Below, piece by piece: positions 35,975 to 43,356 of a stretch of DNA of 64,000 bases. Made by a program: the position numbers and the translations under genes. The DNA lies in NCBI GenBank assembly GCA_017651225.1, contig JAGCDF010000010.1, positions 1 through 64,000 of the forward strand, in the 5' to 3' direction. Positions within the stretch are counted from its first letter, which is position 1. Every line of letters starts with the position of its first letter. The notes below the pieces were generated by a model. That model was not told the origin of the DNA and did not search any database. It saw only the letters and a list, made by a program, of their open reading frames with translations. This DNA is from Bacteroidales bacterium (GTDB taxonomy: Bacteria; Bacteroidota; Bacteroidia; Bacteroidales; UBA932).

Positions 35975-37150
35975 CTATTGCTTTTTGAATTCGTTTTGGA
36001 CAGCCGCCATCATGCCGCTGATCTGGCCCAGGGCCAGCATGCGGCCGTGGAAGCTGTAACCGGCGTTGTAGCCGCGCGTCTCGTCGCCGAGCATAGTCCG
36101 GCCGTGGTCCACGCGCATCGGAAGGTCCCGGCCCTCACGTTCGAAGATACGGACCAGTTCCACCAGGTCCACGCGGCCGTTGGTGTGCGGCGCCTCGACA
36201 AAGTTGCCGCCCGGCAGCAGGCTGCAGGTGCGCAGATGCACGAAATGCGTGCGCGGCGCGAATTCGCGCGCCATGGCCTCCACGTCGTTGTGCGCGCCCG
36301 CGGAGAGCGAGCCGGCGCAGAAGGTAACCCCGTTGTGGAAATCATCCACCGCGTTGAGCATCCATCGGATGTCGTCGGCGCTGCAGACGATGCGCGGCAG
36401 GCCGAAGATCTGCATGGGCGGGTCGTCGGGGTGCACGCACATGCGCATGTCCCACTTCCGGCAGACCGGCATGATCGCCTCGAGGAAGTAGCGCAGGTTC
36501 TCGCGCAGCTGCGCCTTGTCGATGCCCTTGTACGGCTCCATCAGCGCGCGGAATTTGGCCACCGGGGAGCCGTCGCCGTCGCCCAGCGGGCCGTTCACGA
36601 AGCCCTGCGTCTTGACGATGAGCGCGTCCACGAGCTGTTCCTTCTCCGCGTCGGTGATTGTGCGGTCCAGCTCCTCGACCTTCGCCACCACCTCCGGCGA
36701 AAAATCCTTCTCTGCGCCTTCGCGCTGCAGGATCTTGATGTCGAAATAGGCGAAGCGGACGAGGTCGAAGTACAGCGCCGTGGTGCCGTCGGGCATGGGG
36801 TGTTCGAGGTCCGTACGGGCCCAGTCGAGCACGGGCATGAAGTTATAGCAGATGGTGTGGATGCCGCAGCGGCCCAGGTTTTCCAGGCTCTGCCTGTAGG
36901 TTTCGATGAGTGCGTCGCGATTCGGACCGGCGTATTTGATCTCCTCGCTGACCGGCAGGCTCTCCACCACCGACCAGCGCAGGCCGGCGGCGGCGATGCG
37001 ATCCTGCAGGGCGCGGATGTCCGCCTCGGGCCAGAGCTCGCCGGGGGCGTATTGATGCAGGGCGGTTACGATTCCCTCCACGCCGATCTGGCGCAGCATT
37101 TCCAAAGTGATCTTGTCGGACGGGCCGAACCATCTCCAGGTTTTCTCCAT
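35975..37150 (-). CDS. uxuA: Mannonate dehydratase
   Basis: Converts D-mannonate to 2-keto-3-deoxygluconate in hexuronate breakdown; 391 residues, TIM-barrel. It begins MEKTWRWFGPSDKITL, a strong UxuA signature; other motifs are CYNFMPVLDWARTDL, MCVHPDDPP (metal His), CAGSLSAGAHND and VDHGRTML. I chose ATG 37148-37150; an upstream TTG at 37174 overlaps the promoter. It acts with the SDR gene and could use glucuronate released by GH67/GH115 at 43-57 kb. Confidence 0.95.
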   Translation of the reverse strand: MEKTWRWFGPSDKITLEMLRQIGVEGIVTALHQYAPGELWPEADIRALQDRIAAAGLRWSVVESLPVSEEIKYAGPNRDALIETYRQSLENLGRCGIHTICYNFMPVLDWARTDLEHPMPDGTTALYFDLVRFAYFDIKILQREGAEKDFSPEVVAKVEELDRTITDAEKEQLVDALIVKTQGFVNGPLGDGDGSPVAKFRALMEPYKGIDKAQLRENLRYFLEAIMPVCRKWDMRMCVHPDDPPMQIFGLPRIVCSADDIRWMLNAVDDFHNGVTFCAGSLSAGAHNDVEAMAREFAPRTHFVHLRTCSLLPGGNFVEAPHTNGRVDLVELVRIFEREGRDLPMRVDHGRTMLGDETRGYNAGYSFHGRMLALGQISGMMAAVQNEFKKQ

Positions 37151-37160
37151 AGGTGTATGT

Positions 37161-37175
37161 TTTGTCAAAGACAAA
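37161..37175. promoter_or_regulatory. Inverted repeat in uxuA/yeiH divergent promoter region
   Basis: TTTGTC-AAA-GACAAA, perfect 6-base arms, overlapping the uxuA -7 element. The half-sites match those of the galK repeat at 32252-32270, with spacing shorter by two bases. Confidence 0.4.
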
Positions 37176-37179
37176 GTTA
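37172..37179 (-). promoter_or_regulatory. -7 element (TAACTTTG) of uxuA
   Basis: Exact TAnnTTTG on the minus strand, 21 bases before the uxuA ATG. Confidence 0.6.
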
Positions 37180-37191
37180 TGAAAAATTACC

Positions 37192-37199
37192 TATCTTTG
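37192..37199 (+). promoter_or_regulatory. -7 element (TATCTTTG) of YeiH-type transporter gene
   Basis: Exact TAnnTTTG, 30 bases before ATG 37230 and 12 bases from the divergent uxuA element. Confidence 0.6.
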
Positions 37200-37229
37200 T
37201 TTGTTGTATATGTACCAAAACCTGTAGAA

Positions 37230-38585
37230 ATGGCAAACAAACAGAATTTGTCCAAGCTTTGGAAGACGGAAGACTGGCTGGCCGTCTGGATTGGATTCAT
37301 CGTGATCGCCATCGGCCTGGTGGCCGTCCTCACGAAAGCCTTCGACTTCTCCGCGCTGACCTTCAAGACCTGGACCTGGGGCGAGGCGCTCAGCGACGCC
37401 CAGATGGCCAAGGTCGTGCCTCTCGGGCAGCAGTTCGCCTCCGGCGCCTTCTGGATCAAGCTCCTGCGCACGTTCCTCGTGCTGGGCGTTCTCTTCACCG
37501 TCGGGGCCGCTCTGACCGGTGAAAAGGTGAAGAAATTCGTCCCTGCCTTCCTCGTCGTTTTCATCCTGTCGGTGATCGTCCGCCTCATCAGCGCCGAGTT
37601 CACGCTCAACCGCTACCTGGAATGGGCTTTCTGGGCCTTGATCGTGGGTATGCTGGTGTCCAACACCGTCGGCACGCCGAAGTGGCTGAAACCGGCCGTA
37701 AAGACGGAATTCTACATCAAGACGGGCCTGGTCATCATGGGCTTTTCCGTCCTCTTCTCCAATATCGCCAAATTCGGCCTGTATGGTCTCGGCATCGCCT
37801 GGATCGTGACTCCGGTCGTGATCCTGTTCATGTGGTGGTTCGGCACGAAGGTCCTGAAGATGGACAACAAACCGCTGGTCATCACCATGGCCTCCGCGAC
37901 GAGCGTCTGCGGCACCTCCGCTGCCATCGCCACGGGCGCCGCCTCCAACTGCAAGAAGGACGACCTGACGATGACGATCTCCATCTCGATCATCTTCACG
38001 GTCCTGATGATGGCCCTCGAGCCCATCATCATCCGGGCCACGGGCATGTCCGCCATCATGGGCGGCGCGCTCATCGGTGGCACGGTCGACAGCACCGGCG
38101 CCGTGGCCGTGGCGGGCTCCGTGCTGGGCGGCGAGGCCGAGCAGGCCGCCGTGCTGGTCAAGATGATCCAGAACATCCTCATCGGCTTCATCGCCTTCTT
38201 CGTGGCCCTCTTCTTCGCAACCAGCGTGAACAAGAAAGACGGCCAGAAAGTGGGCGCCGGCGAGATCTGGGCCCGCTTCCCGAAATTCATCATCGGCTTC
38301 TTCGTCGCCTCGCTCGTGGCGTCTTTCCTCGTCCAGCCGCTCGCTGGCGCGGACCAGGTCAAGGCCGTCAACGGCGTGCTCGACCAGTATAAGAACTGGG
38401 CCTTCGTGCTGGCTTTCGTCAGCATCGGCCTGGACACCAATTTCAAGGATCTGGTGAAGCAGATGCAGGGCGGCAAGCCGCTCTGGCTGTACCTCGTCGG
38501 GCAGTGCTTCAACATCGCGCTGACCTTCTTTGCGGTGTGGCTGCTGCTCAGCGGCGTGCTCTTCCCGATCCCGCACCTGTCCTAG
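37230..38585 (+). CDS. YeiH/UPF0324 family putative sulfate exporter
   Basis: A 451-residue inner-membrane protein with roughly ten hydrophobic helices. The family core is TMASATSVCGTSAAIATG, GGTVDSTGAVAVAGSV and FVLAFVSIGLDTNFKDL, matching PF03601 (YeiH). Database annotation as sulfate exporter is weakly founded; the true substrate is unknown. The start is ATG 37230; upstream in-frame codons run through the promoter region. The membrane-isochorismatase gene follows by 6 bases. Confidence 0.88.
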   Translation: MANKQNLSKLWKTEDWLAVWIGFIVIAIGLVAVLTKAFDFSALTFKTWTWGEALSDAQMAKVVPLGQQFASGAFWIKLLRTFLVLGVLFTVGAALTGEKVKKFVPAFLVVFILSVIVRLISAEFTLNRYLEWAFWALIVGMLVSNTVGTPKWLKPAVKTEFYIKTGLVIMGFSVLFSNIAKFGLYGLGIAWIVTPVVILFMWWFGTKVLKMDNKPLVITMASATSVCGTSAAIATGAASNCKKDDLTMTISISIIFTVLMMALEPIIIRATGMSAIMGGALIGGTVDSTGAVAVAGSVLGGEAEQAAVLVKMIQNILIGFIAFFVALFFATSVNKKDGQKVGAGEIWARFPKFIIGFFVASLVASFLVQPLAGADQVKAVNGVLDQYKNWAFVLAFVSIGLDTNFKDLVKQMQGGKPLWLYLVGQCFNIALTFFAVWLLLSGVLFPIPHLS

Positions 38586-38591
38586 GCGGCG

Positions 38592-39434
38592 ATGTCCAGG
38601 CGCAGGACCGCGGCCCGGGTGGCGTTCTTCGCCGTGGGGGCGCTGACGATCGCCGCCGCCGTGTACATCATGGTCCGGCGGATCGGCCTCAACCCGGAGC
38701 TGGACTTCGGCGCCGGCGCCTATTACTACGCCGACATCCCGGAGTACGAGAAAGTGCTCGACTGGGACAGCTACCAGGCACGCTTGCCGTACTGGGTTTA
38801 CGTAGTGCTCTTCCTCGCCTGGGGAGCCTTTATGTACTGGCTATGGAAACGCATAGATCAACATTCAAATAGTAGTGTAAACATGAACAAACTCAATCAT
38901 CCCGCCATCCTGGTCGTTGACATGCTCAACGACTTCGTAACCGGGTCCCTGGCCTGCGACCGTGGCAAAGCCATCGTCCCCGCCACGGCCCGCCTGCTGG
39001 ACGCCGCCCGCGAGAAGGGCGTCCCCGTGATCTTCTGCAACGACTGCCACCTGCCGGGCATCGACCGCGAGCTCGCGCTCTGGGGCGACCACGCCATCAA
39101 GGGCACGCCCGGTGCGGAAGTGATTCCCGAACTGAAACTCAGCGACAAGGACTACGTCGTGCCCAAGCGTCGCTACAGCGGATTCTTCCAGACGGACCTC
39201 GACATCCTGCTCAAGGAGCTGGGCGTGAAGACCGTCATCATCACCGGCCTGCACACGCATATGTGCTGCCGCCACACTTCGGCCGACGCCTACATGCTCG
39301 GCTACGATGTGGTCGTCGCCAAAGAGGCGACCAACGCCTTTACCGAAGAGGACTACCAGGGCGGCCTGGCCTACCTGAAGACCTGCTACGGCGCGGACGC
39401 TTACAGCAATGATGAACTGATCGCCGCCTTCTGA
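38592..39434 (+). CDS. Two-helix membrane domain fused in frame to isochorismatase/nicotinamidase
   Basis: A continuous 280-residue reading frame. Residues 1-97 form a small membrane module: basic start MSRRRTAAR, helix 10-28, a periplasmic-looking loop with LDFGAGAYYYADIPEYEK, helix about 68-86, then WKRIDQ. Residues 98-280 form a complete cysteine hydrolase: VVDMLNDF (catalytic Asp), VPKRRYSGFF (Lys) and THMCCRHTSADA (Cys). Similar small membrane proteins usually stand alone, and isochorismatases are usually soluble. ATG 38883 could start a separate hydrolase; no stop codon separates the parts. Topology (both ends cytoplasmic) would permit a real fusion. Confidence 0.75.
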   Translation: MSRRRTAARVAFFAVGALTIAAAVYIMVRRIGLNPELDFGAGAYYYADIPEYEKVLDWDSYQARLPYWVYVVLFLAWGAFMYWLWKRIDQHSNSSVNMNKLNHPAILVVDMLNDFVTGSLACDRGKAIVPATARLLDAAREKGVPVIFCNDCHLPGIDRELALWGDHAIKGTPGAEVIPELKLSDKDYVVPKRRYSGFFQTDLDILLKELGVKTVIITGLHTHMCCRHTSADAYMLGYDVVVAKEATNAFTEEDYQGGLAYLKTCYGADAYSNDELIAAF

Positions 39435-39480
39435 TCATTCCGGGTCCCTCAATAGTCATTCCGGGCTTGACCCGGAATCC
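39435..39480. repeat. Palindromic repeat, CATTCCGGG type, with partial second copy
   Basis: TCATTCCGGG occurs at 39435-39444 and again at 39456-39465, where CTTGA and CCCGGAAT (71-78) complete an 8-bp hairpin. It looks like a dispersed intergenic palindrome. The second copy supplies the stop codon and last residues of the LytTR gene. Confidence 0.55.
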
Positions 39481-40175
39481 CCCAGATAGCGTCTGACGGC
39501 GTCCTTGTATTTCCGGGAAACCGGAAGCAGGACGCCGCCGACATTTACGGTGTCTGGCGACGCCAGAGTGGAGACAGACAGGTTGATGAGGTAGGAGCGG
39601 TGGATTCGCAGGAAATCGCTTCCCAGCAGGTTCTCCCACTGGCTGATGCCGGTTTTGTTCCGGTAGGATTCGCCGCTGGCGGTGACGATGCGCACCTCCG
39701 TGTCGTTGGATTCGACGTAGGCAATCTCCGAACGGCGCAGCGTGACGCTTTTCCGGTCGGAGAAGAAGGTGACGGAGCGGTCCTCGTCCTTGAATCGCTT
39801 GTCCAGCCATTTGGCCCAGAAATAATCACCGTACGACAGGGTCGTGAGGATCAGCGCCAGGAAGACCGGATTGATGAGCATGGGAGAGACCTCTTTCTCC
39901 GGCTGGTGAAACCCGAACTCCGTGATGGTGGTCCAGACGGACTGGTGTAAGACCACGATCAACAGGATCACGGAGGCCAGCACGGCGAGCGCCAGGTACA
40001 CCTTATCCATCGGTTTGCGTGCCTTGGGCATCAGGATTTCCAACAATATCGCGCAGGGGCTGAAGACCATGCCGATCAGCAGGGCCTGGTCCAGCGTGTA
40101 GTCCAGGCTCCCGAGGATGGCGGCCAGCAGGGCCAGGGCGGCCAGCCAGTATGCGATGCGCAGGAGGGTTCTCAT
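39456..40175 (-). CDS. Membrane-anchored LytTR family transcriptional regulator
   Basis: A 239-residue protein with four hydrophobic helices in the first 125 residues, a short linker, and a C-terminal LytTR domain (about 130-230): SVTLRRSEIAYVESNDTEVR, FLRIHRSYLINL and LPVSRKYKDAV. There is no kinase or receiver domain. The final residues (DSGSSPE) are encoded by a palindromic repeat that appears to have replaced the original end. ATG 40173-40175 lies 7 bases past the -7 element. It is divergent from the small MotA/ExbB-like gene, the likeliest target. Confidence 0.85.
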   Translation of the reverse strand: MRTLLRIAYWLAALALLAAILGSLDYTLDQALLIGMVFSPCAILLEILMPKARKPMDKVYLALAVLASVILLIVVLHQSVWTTITEFGFHQPEKEVSPMLINPVFLALILTTLSYGDYFWAKWLDKRFKDEDRSVTFFSDRKSVTLRRSEIAYVESNDTEVRIVTASGESYRNKTGISQWENLLGSDFLRIHRSYLINLSVSTLASPDTVNVGGVLLPVSRKYKDAVRRYLGDSGSSPE

Positions 40176-40182
40176 CTCAGGA

Positions 40183-40190
40183 CAAATGTA
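40183..40190 (-). promoter_or_regulatory. -7 element (TACATTTG) of second LytTR gene
   Basis: Exact TAnnTTTG on the minus strand, 7 bases before the ATG. Confidence 0.6.
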
Positions 40191-40204
40191 TGTAAATTCC
40201 CGCT

Positions 40205-40220
40205 TGTCTGCAAGCAGACA
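40205..40220. promoter_or_regulatory. Inverted repeat TGTCTGC-AA-GCAGACA
   Basis: Perfect 7-base arms located about where the -33 region of the LytTR promoter should be. A candidate regulator site; also able to form a short hairpin. Confidence 0.35.
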
Positions 40221-40287
40221 GGCGCCACAGAGGGTTTTGACCGGCTTGCACGAGGATTTCACCTTGTATATATCGTGTGTGAAGCCG

Positions 40288-40295
40288 TATCTTTG
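40288..40295 (+). promoter_or_regulatory. -7 element (TATCTTTG) of MotA/ExbB-like gene, with -33 TTG
   Basis: Exact TAnnTTTG; TTG at 40264-40266 is 21 bases upstream. ATG follows at 40320. Confidence 0.7.
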
Positions 40296-40319
40296 CAACA
40301 AACCAAATCACAAAATGCC

Positions 40320-40709
40320 ATGAAACAAGAAATGATGTATGTTGTTGACTCTCTCGGAGTCGCCCATGAAGAAGTCATCGAGCGTGCCGACTGGACCATT
40401 TCCCGATTTTTCGTCGAAGGCGGCCTGGGTGGCATGATTGTCATCACCCTGCTGCTGATCGCCCTGCTGGTCGCCGCCTGGAAGGCACCGAAGTGGGTGA
40501 AAGAAATCGGCATTGCCGCAATGGTTGCCGGTATTCTGTGGACCCTGATCGGCCTTTATAACATGATGGATGCTATCCAAATGCTTGGCGACGCCAGTCC
40601 CGTCATCGTCGCCGCCGGTCTGAAAGTCGCCATGCACAGCACGGTCTATGGCATCTGCATCTACTTCCTTTCCCTGATTATCCGCGTCATCCAGAAACCC
40701 CGCATATAA
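40320..40709 (+). CDS. Small MotA/TolQ/ExbB-like membrane protein
   Basis: Only 129 residues from ATG 40320. Three hydrophobic helices (about 36-58, 67-86 and 103-122). The C-terminal segment GLKVAMHSTVYGICIYFLSLIIRVIQKPRI-type ending resembles the end of MotA/TolQ/ExbB proton-channel proteins, but the large cytoplasmic part of ExbB is missing and no ExbD/TolR partner lies next to it. It could be a minimal channel-like subunit or a membrane-stress protein. Regulation by the divergent LytTR protein is inferred. Confidence 0.65.
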   Translation: MKQEMMYVVDSLGVAHEEVIERADWTISRFFVEGGLGGMIVITLLLIALLVAAWKAPKWVKEIGIAAMVAGILWTLIGLYNMMDAIQMLGDASPVIVAAGLKVAMHSTVYGICIYFLSLIIRVIQKPRI

Positions 40710-40752
40710 TATAGAGGCATGCCGCCCGCGGGGAAAGGGCAAGCCGGAAGTA

Positions 40753-40783
40753 AAACGGGGACCGCATCGCGCGGTCCCCGTTT
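40753..40783. terminator. Strong hairpin between MotA-like gene and GH43 gene
   Basis: Thirteen-base-pair perfect stem (40753-40765 with 40771-40783), loop ATCGC. TTTC follows on the plus strand and TTTTA on the minus strand; likely bidirectional terminator for the converging genes. Confidence 0.7.
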
Positions 40784-40809
40784 CGGTAAGGTTTCAGTAC
40801 GGTTTATTG

Positions 40810-41808
40810 TTAGTCATCGAGGCCTTCGATGGTCTCGATGGTGCCGTCGGGACGGTAGGTCAGCTCGCAGACCTTGAGGCTGCGGAGGCGGTTGATACCC
40901 TTGGAGATGCCGCTGTCGTGGTGGAAGAGCCACCACTTGCCGTTGAACTCCACGATGGAGTGGTGCGTCGTCCAGCCGTACACCGGGGTGAGGATCACGC
41001 CCTTGTAGGTGAAGGGGCCGTACGGGTTGTCACCGATGGCGTAGCAGAGCTTGTGGGTGTCGCCGGTAGAGTAGCTGAAGTAGTACTTTCCGTTGTACTT
41101 GTGCATCCAGCTGGCCTCGAAGAAGCGGCGCTCGTTGTCTTCGACCTTGATCGGGTCGCCGTTCTCGTCGATCAGGACGACGGGCTTCGGCTCCTCGGCG
41201 AACTGGAGCATGTCCTTCGCGAGCTTCACCACGCGGCCCGGCACGGCCGGCTGGCCGTCGGCGGGATAGGACGTGCCGTTGTCCTTGGCGAGGTTGTCCT
41301 CGTAGCGCTGGAGCTGGCCGCCCCAGATGCCGCCGAAATACATGTAGTACTCGTCGTCGGCGTCATCGTGCAGGATGGCGTAGTCGATGGAGTAGCTGCC
41401 GCGGATCGGGTCCGGCATGGCCTTGAACGGGCCGGTCGGGCTGTCGGAGACAGCGACGCCGCAGCGGAAGATGTCGGTCTTGTCCTTGGCCGGGAAATAC
41501 ATGTAGTATTTGCCGTCGCGGCCCTTCACGACCTCGTTGTCCCACAGCTGGCGGCGGGCCCAGGGGACATCCTTGATGTCGAGGGCGACGCCGTTGTCCT
41601 TGACCGGGGAGGTCATCGGATCGGGACCTTCGAGGGAGAGGACGTGGTAGTCCTTCATATCGTACTCGCTGCCGAAATCATCGTCCGGCGCGGCGGACTC
41701 CCAGTCGTGGGACGGATAGATGTAGAGCTTGCCGTCGAAGACGTGCACGGACGGATCGGCCATGTAGTCGGACGGGAAGAGGTAGCGTTTCTGAACTTTC
41801 TTTGCCAT
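40810..41808 (-). CDS. Glycoside hydrolase family 43 protein, cytoplasmic
   Basis: A 332-residue five-bladed propeller hydrolase without signal peptide. Catalytic positions visible: base Asp in YMADPSVHVFDGKLYIYPS, pKa-modulating Asp in GSYSIDYAIL, acid Glu in RRFFEASWMHKYNGKYY. GH43 enzymes are mostly beta-xylosidases and alpha-L-arabinofuranosidases. It lies 4 bases after a GPH symporter gene, so it likely cleaves imported xylo- or arabinoxylo-oligosaccharides in the cytoplasm. The exact specificity is not visible. Confidence 0.9.
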   Translation of the reverse strand: MAKKVQKRYLFPSDYMADPSVHVFDGKLYIYPSHDWESAAPDDDFGSEYDMKDYHVLSLEGPDPMTSPVKDNGVALDIKDVPWARRQLWDNEVVKGRDGKYYMYFPAKDKTDIFRCGVAVSDSPTGPFKAMPDPIRGSYSIDYAILHDDADDEYYMYFGGIWGGQLQRYEDNLAKDNGTSYPADGQPAVPGRVVKLAKDMLQFAEEPKPVVLIDENGDPIKVEDNERRFFEASWMHKYNGKYYFSYSTGDTHKLCYAIGDNPYGPFTYKGVILTPVYGWTTHHSIVEFNGKWWLFHHDSGISKGINRLRSLKVCELTYRPDGTIETIEGLDD

Positions 41809-41812
41809 ATAA

Positions 41813-43261
41813 TTATGCGTTGAGTTGTCTTGCTTCGATTTCCTTGTTGATTTCGTCCATCTTCTCGTCGCTGAGTTCGTACTTGCTGATGATGAAGATC
41901 GCGAGGAGGAGGAGGATGGCCGGGATCACGCACACCAGCCAGAGGATACCCTGGAGGGCGAGCGGGGTCTGCGTGGCGGCTTCGGCGTTGAAGCCGACCC
42001 AGGCGAGGACGAGGCCCGGAACGACACCGCCGAGGGCCATGCCGGCCTTGAAGAAGATGCCGGTCAGGGCGTTCACGATGCCGGCGATGCGCTTGCCGGA
42101 GGTGTATTCGCCGTAGGCGATGACCTCAGGGACGAGGGCCCACATGTAGCCCGTGGCGGTGATGATACCGGTGGACTTCACGAACTGGGCGATGCACAGC
42201 AGCACGAAGTTGCTCTTGGTGGCCGGGATGGATACGAAGGTGTACATCAGGGCCATACCCACGATGGCGACGCCGAGGAAGAGGTAGAACATGCCCTTCT
42301 TGCCGATCTTGCGCTTGATGGCGGGCACGAGCGGCATGAAGATGAAGGCCGGGATGGTGCCGAGCCACATGAAGAGCGTGGTCAGCAGCGGGGTGGCCTC
42401 GACGTTGTAGCTCATGAAGTAGGCGTCGGCGGCGTTGCTCACGCTCATCATCGCGAAGGCGGTGATGAAGAAGAAGGCCACGATGCGGAGGGGCTTGTTG
42501 CGCACGAATTCCATCCACAGGTCGCTGACCTTGACGTTGGCGGCCTCTTTCTGGTCCATGACGACCTTCTCCTTGCACTGCGAGAAGCAGAAGACGAGCA
42601 GGGCCAGGCCCACGATGGCGAAGATGGCGTAGGTGATGAACCAGGCGCTACCGGCCTCCGGGGTGTTATAGACGGCGACCATCTTGCCGGTCTCCTCGTT
42701 GAGGACCTTCGGGGCGAAGATGGCGATGATGATAGGCAGGGATTTGACGATCAGACCACCCAGGTTCGCCATGAACATACGCGTGGAGGTGAGGATGGTG
42801 ATCTCGTTCGTGTCGCGGGTCAGGGAGGCGTTCAGGGCGCCGTACGGCACGTTCACGAGGGTGTAGCACATCGACATGCCGACGTAGGTGACGTAGGCGT
42901 AGATGAGCTTGACCGTGTCGGAGGAGGCGGAGAGGCCGTTCCAGAAGCAGAGGATGGCCAGGCCGACGAGCGGAATACCGCCGAGGATGAGCCAGGAGCG
43001 ATATTTACCCCACTTCGGGTTGCCCTTGTCGACGATGGTGCCGACCACCGGGTCCCAGAGCACGTCCACGAGACGCACCACGAGGAACATCAGGGCGGCG
43101 GGACCGGGCTTGAGCCCGAACACGTTGGTGTAGAAGAAGAGCAGCCAGATGCTGACGGTCTGATAGATGAGGTTCTGCGCCATATCGCCGGCGCCGAAGC
43201 CGATGCGCTGCATCCAGCTCAGTTTGTAGAAGCCTTTCGCTTCGTTGGGATTGTTGGACAT
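41813..43261 (-). CDS. GPH family sugar:cation symporter
   Basis: A 482-residue inner-membrane transporter of the glycoside-pentoside-hexuronide family (MelB/XynP type) with about 12 helices. Family signature near the N-terminus: DVLWDPVVGTIVDKGNPKWGKYRSW and NVPYGALNASLTRDTNE. In xylan loci such symporters import xylose or xylo-oligosaccharides with Na+ or H+. It forms an operon with GH43 and has a promoter just past the GH115 terminator. Confidence 0.92.
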   Translation of the reverse strand: MSNNPNEAKGFYKLSWMQRIGFGAGDMAQNLIYQTVSIWLLFFYTNVFGLKPGPAALMFLVVRLVDVLWDPVVGTIVDKGNPKWGKYRSWLILGGIPLVGLAILCFWNGLSASSDTVKLIYAYVTYVGMSMCYTLVNVPYGALNASLTRDTNEITILTSTRMFMANLGGLIVKSLPIIIAIFAPKVLNEETGKMVAVYNTPEAGSAWFITYAIFAIVGLALLVFCFSQCKEKVVMDQKEAANVKVSDLWMEFVRNKPLRIVAFFFITAFAMMSVSNAADAYFMSYNVEATPLLTTLFMWLGTIPAFIFMPLVPAIKRKIGKKGMFYLFLGVAIVGMALMYTFVSIPATKSNFVLLCIAQFVKSTGIITATGYMWALVPEVIAYGEYTSGKRIAGIVNALTGIFFKAGMALGGVVPGLVLAWVGFNAEAATQTPLALQGILWLVCVIPAILLLLAIFIISKYELSDEKMDEINKEIEARQLNA

Positions 43262-43294
43262 AGGTTATAGTTTTGATCAAATTATCCAGTCTAG

Positions 43295-43302
43295 CAAATA
43301 TA
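43295..43302 (-). promoter_or_regulatory. -7 element (TATATTTG) of symporter-GH43 operon
   Basis: Exact TAnnTTTG on the minus strand, 33 bases before the symporter ATG. Followed by a small palindrome TTTGATCAAA in the leader (43272-43281). Confidence 0.6.
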
Positions 43303-43307
43303 CAGAA

Positions 43308-43332
43308 AATCCGGGAGAAACTTTCCCGGATT
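43308..43332 (-). terminator. Terminator after GH115 gene
   Basis: Nine-base-pair stem AATCCGGGA / TCCCGGATT (43308-43316 with 43324-43332), then TTTTC on the minus strand. Confidence 0.7.
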
Positions 43333-43356
43333 CGCTCAAAAACGGATACTTTTCGG

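Noticed and set aside
43272..43281. TTTGATCAAA palindrome in the symporter leader
   Set aside because: Ten bases of AT-rich palindrome can arise by chance, and no second copy was seen at other promoters of the locus.
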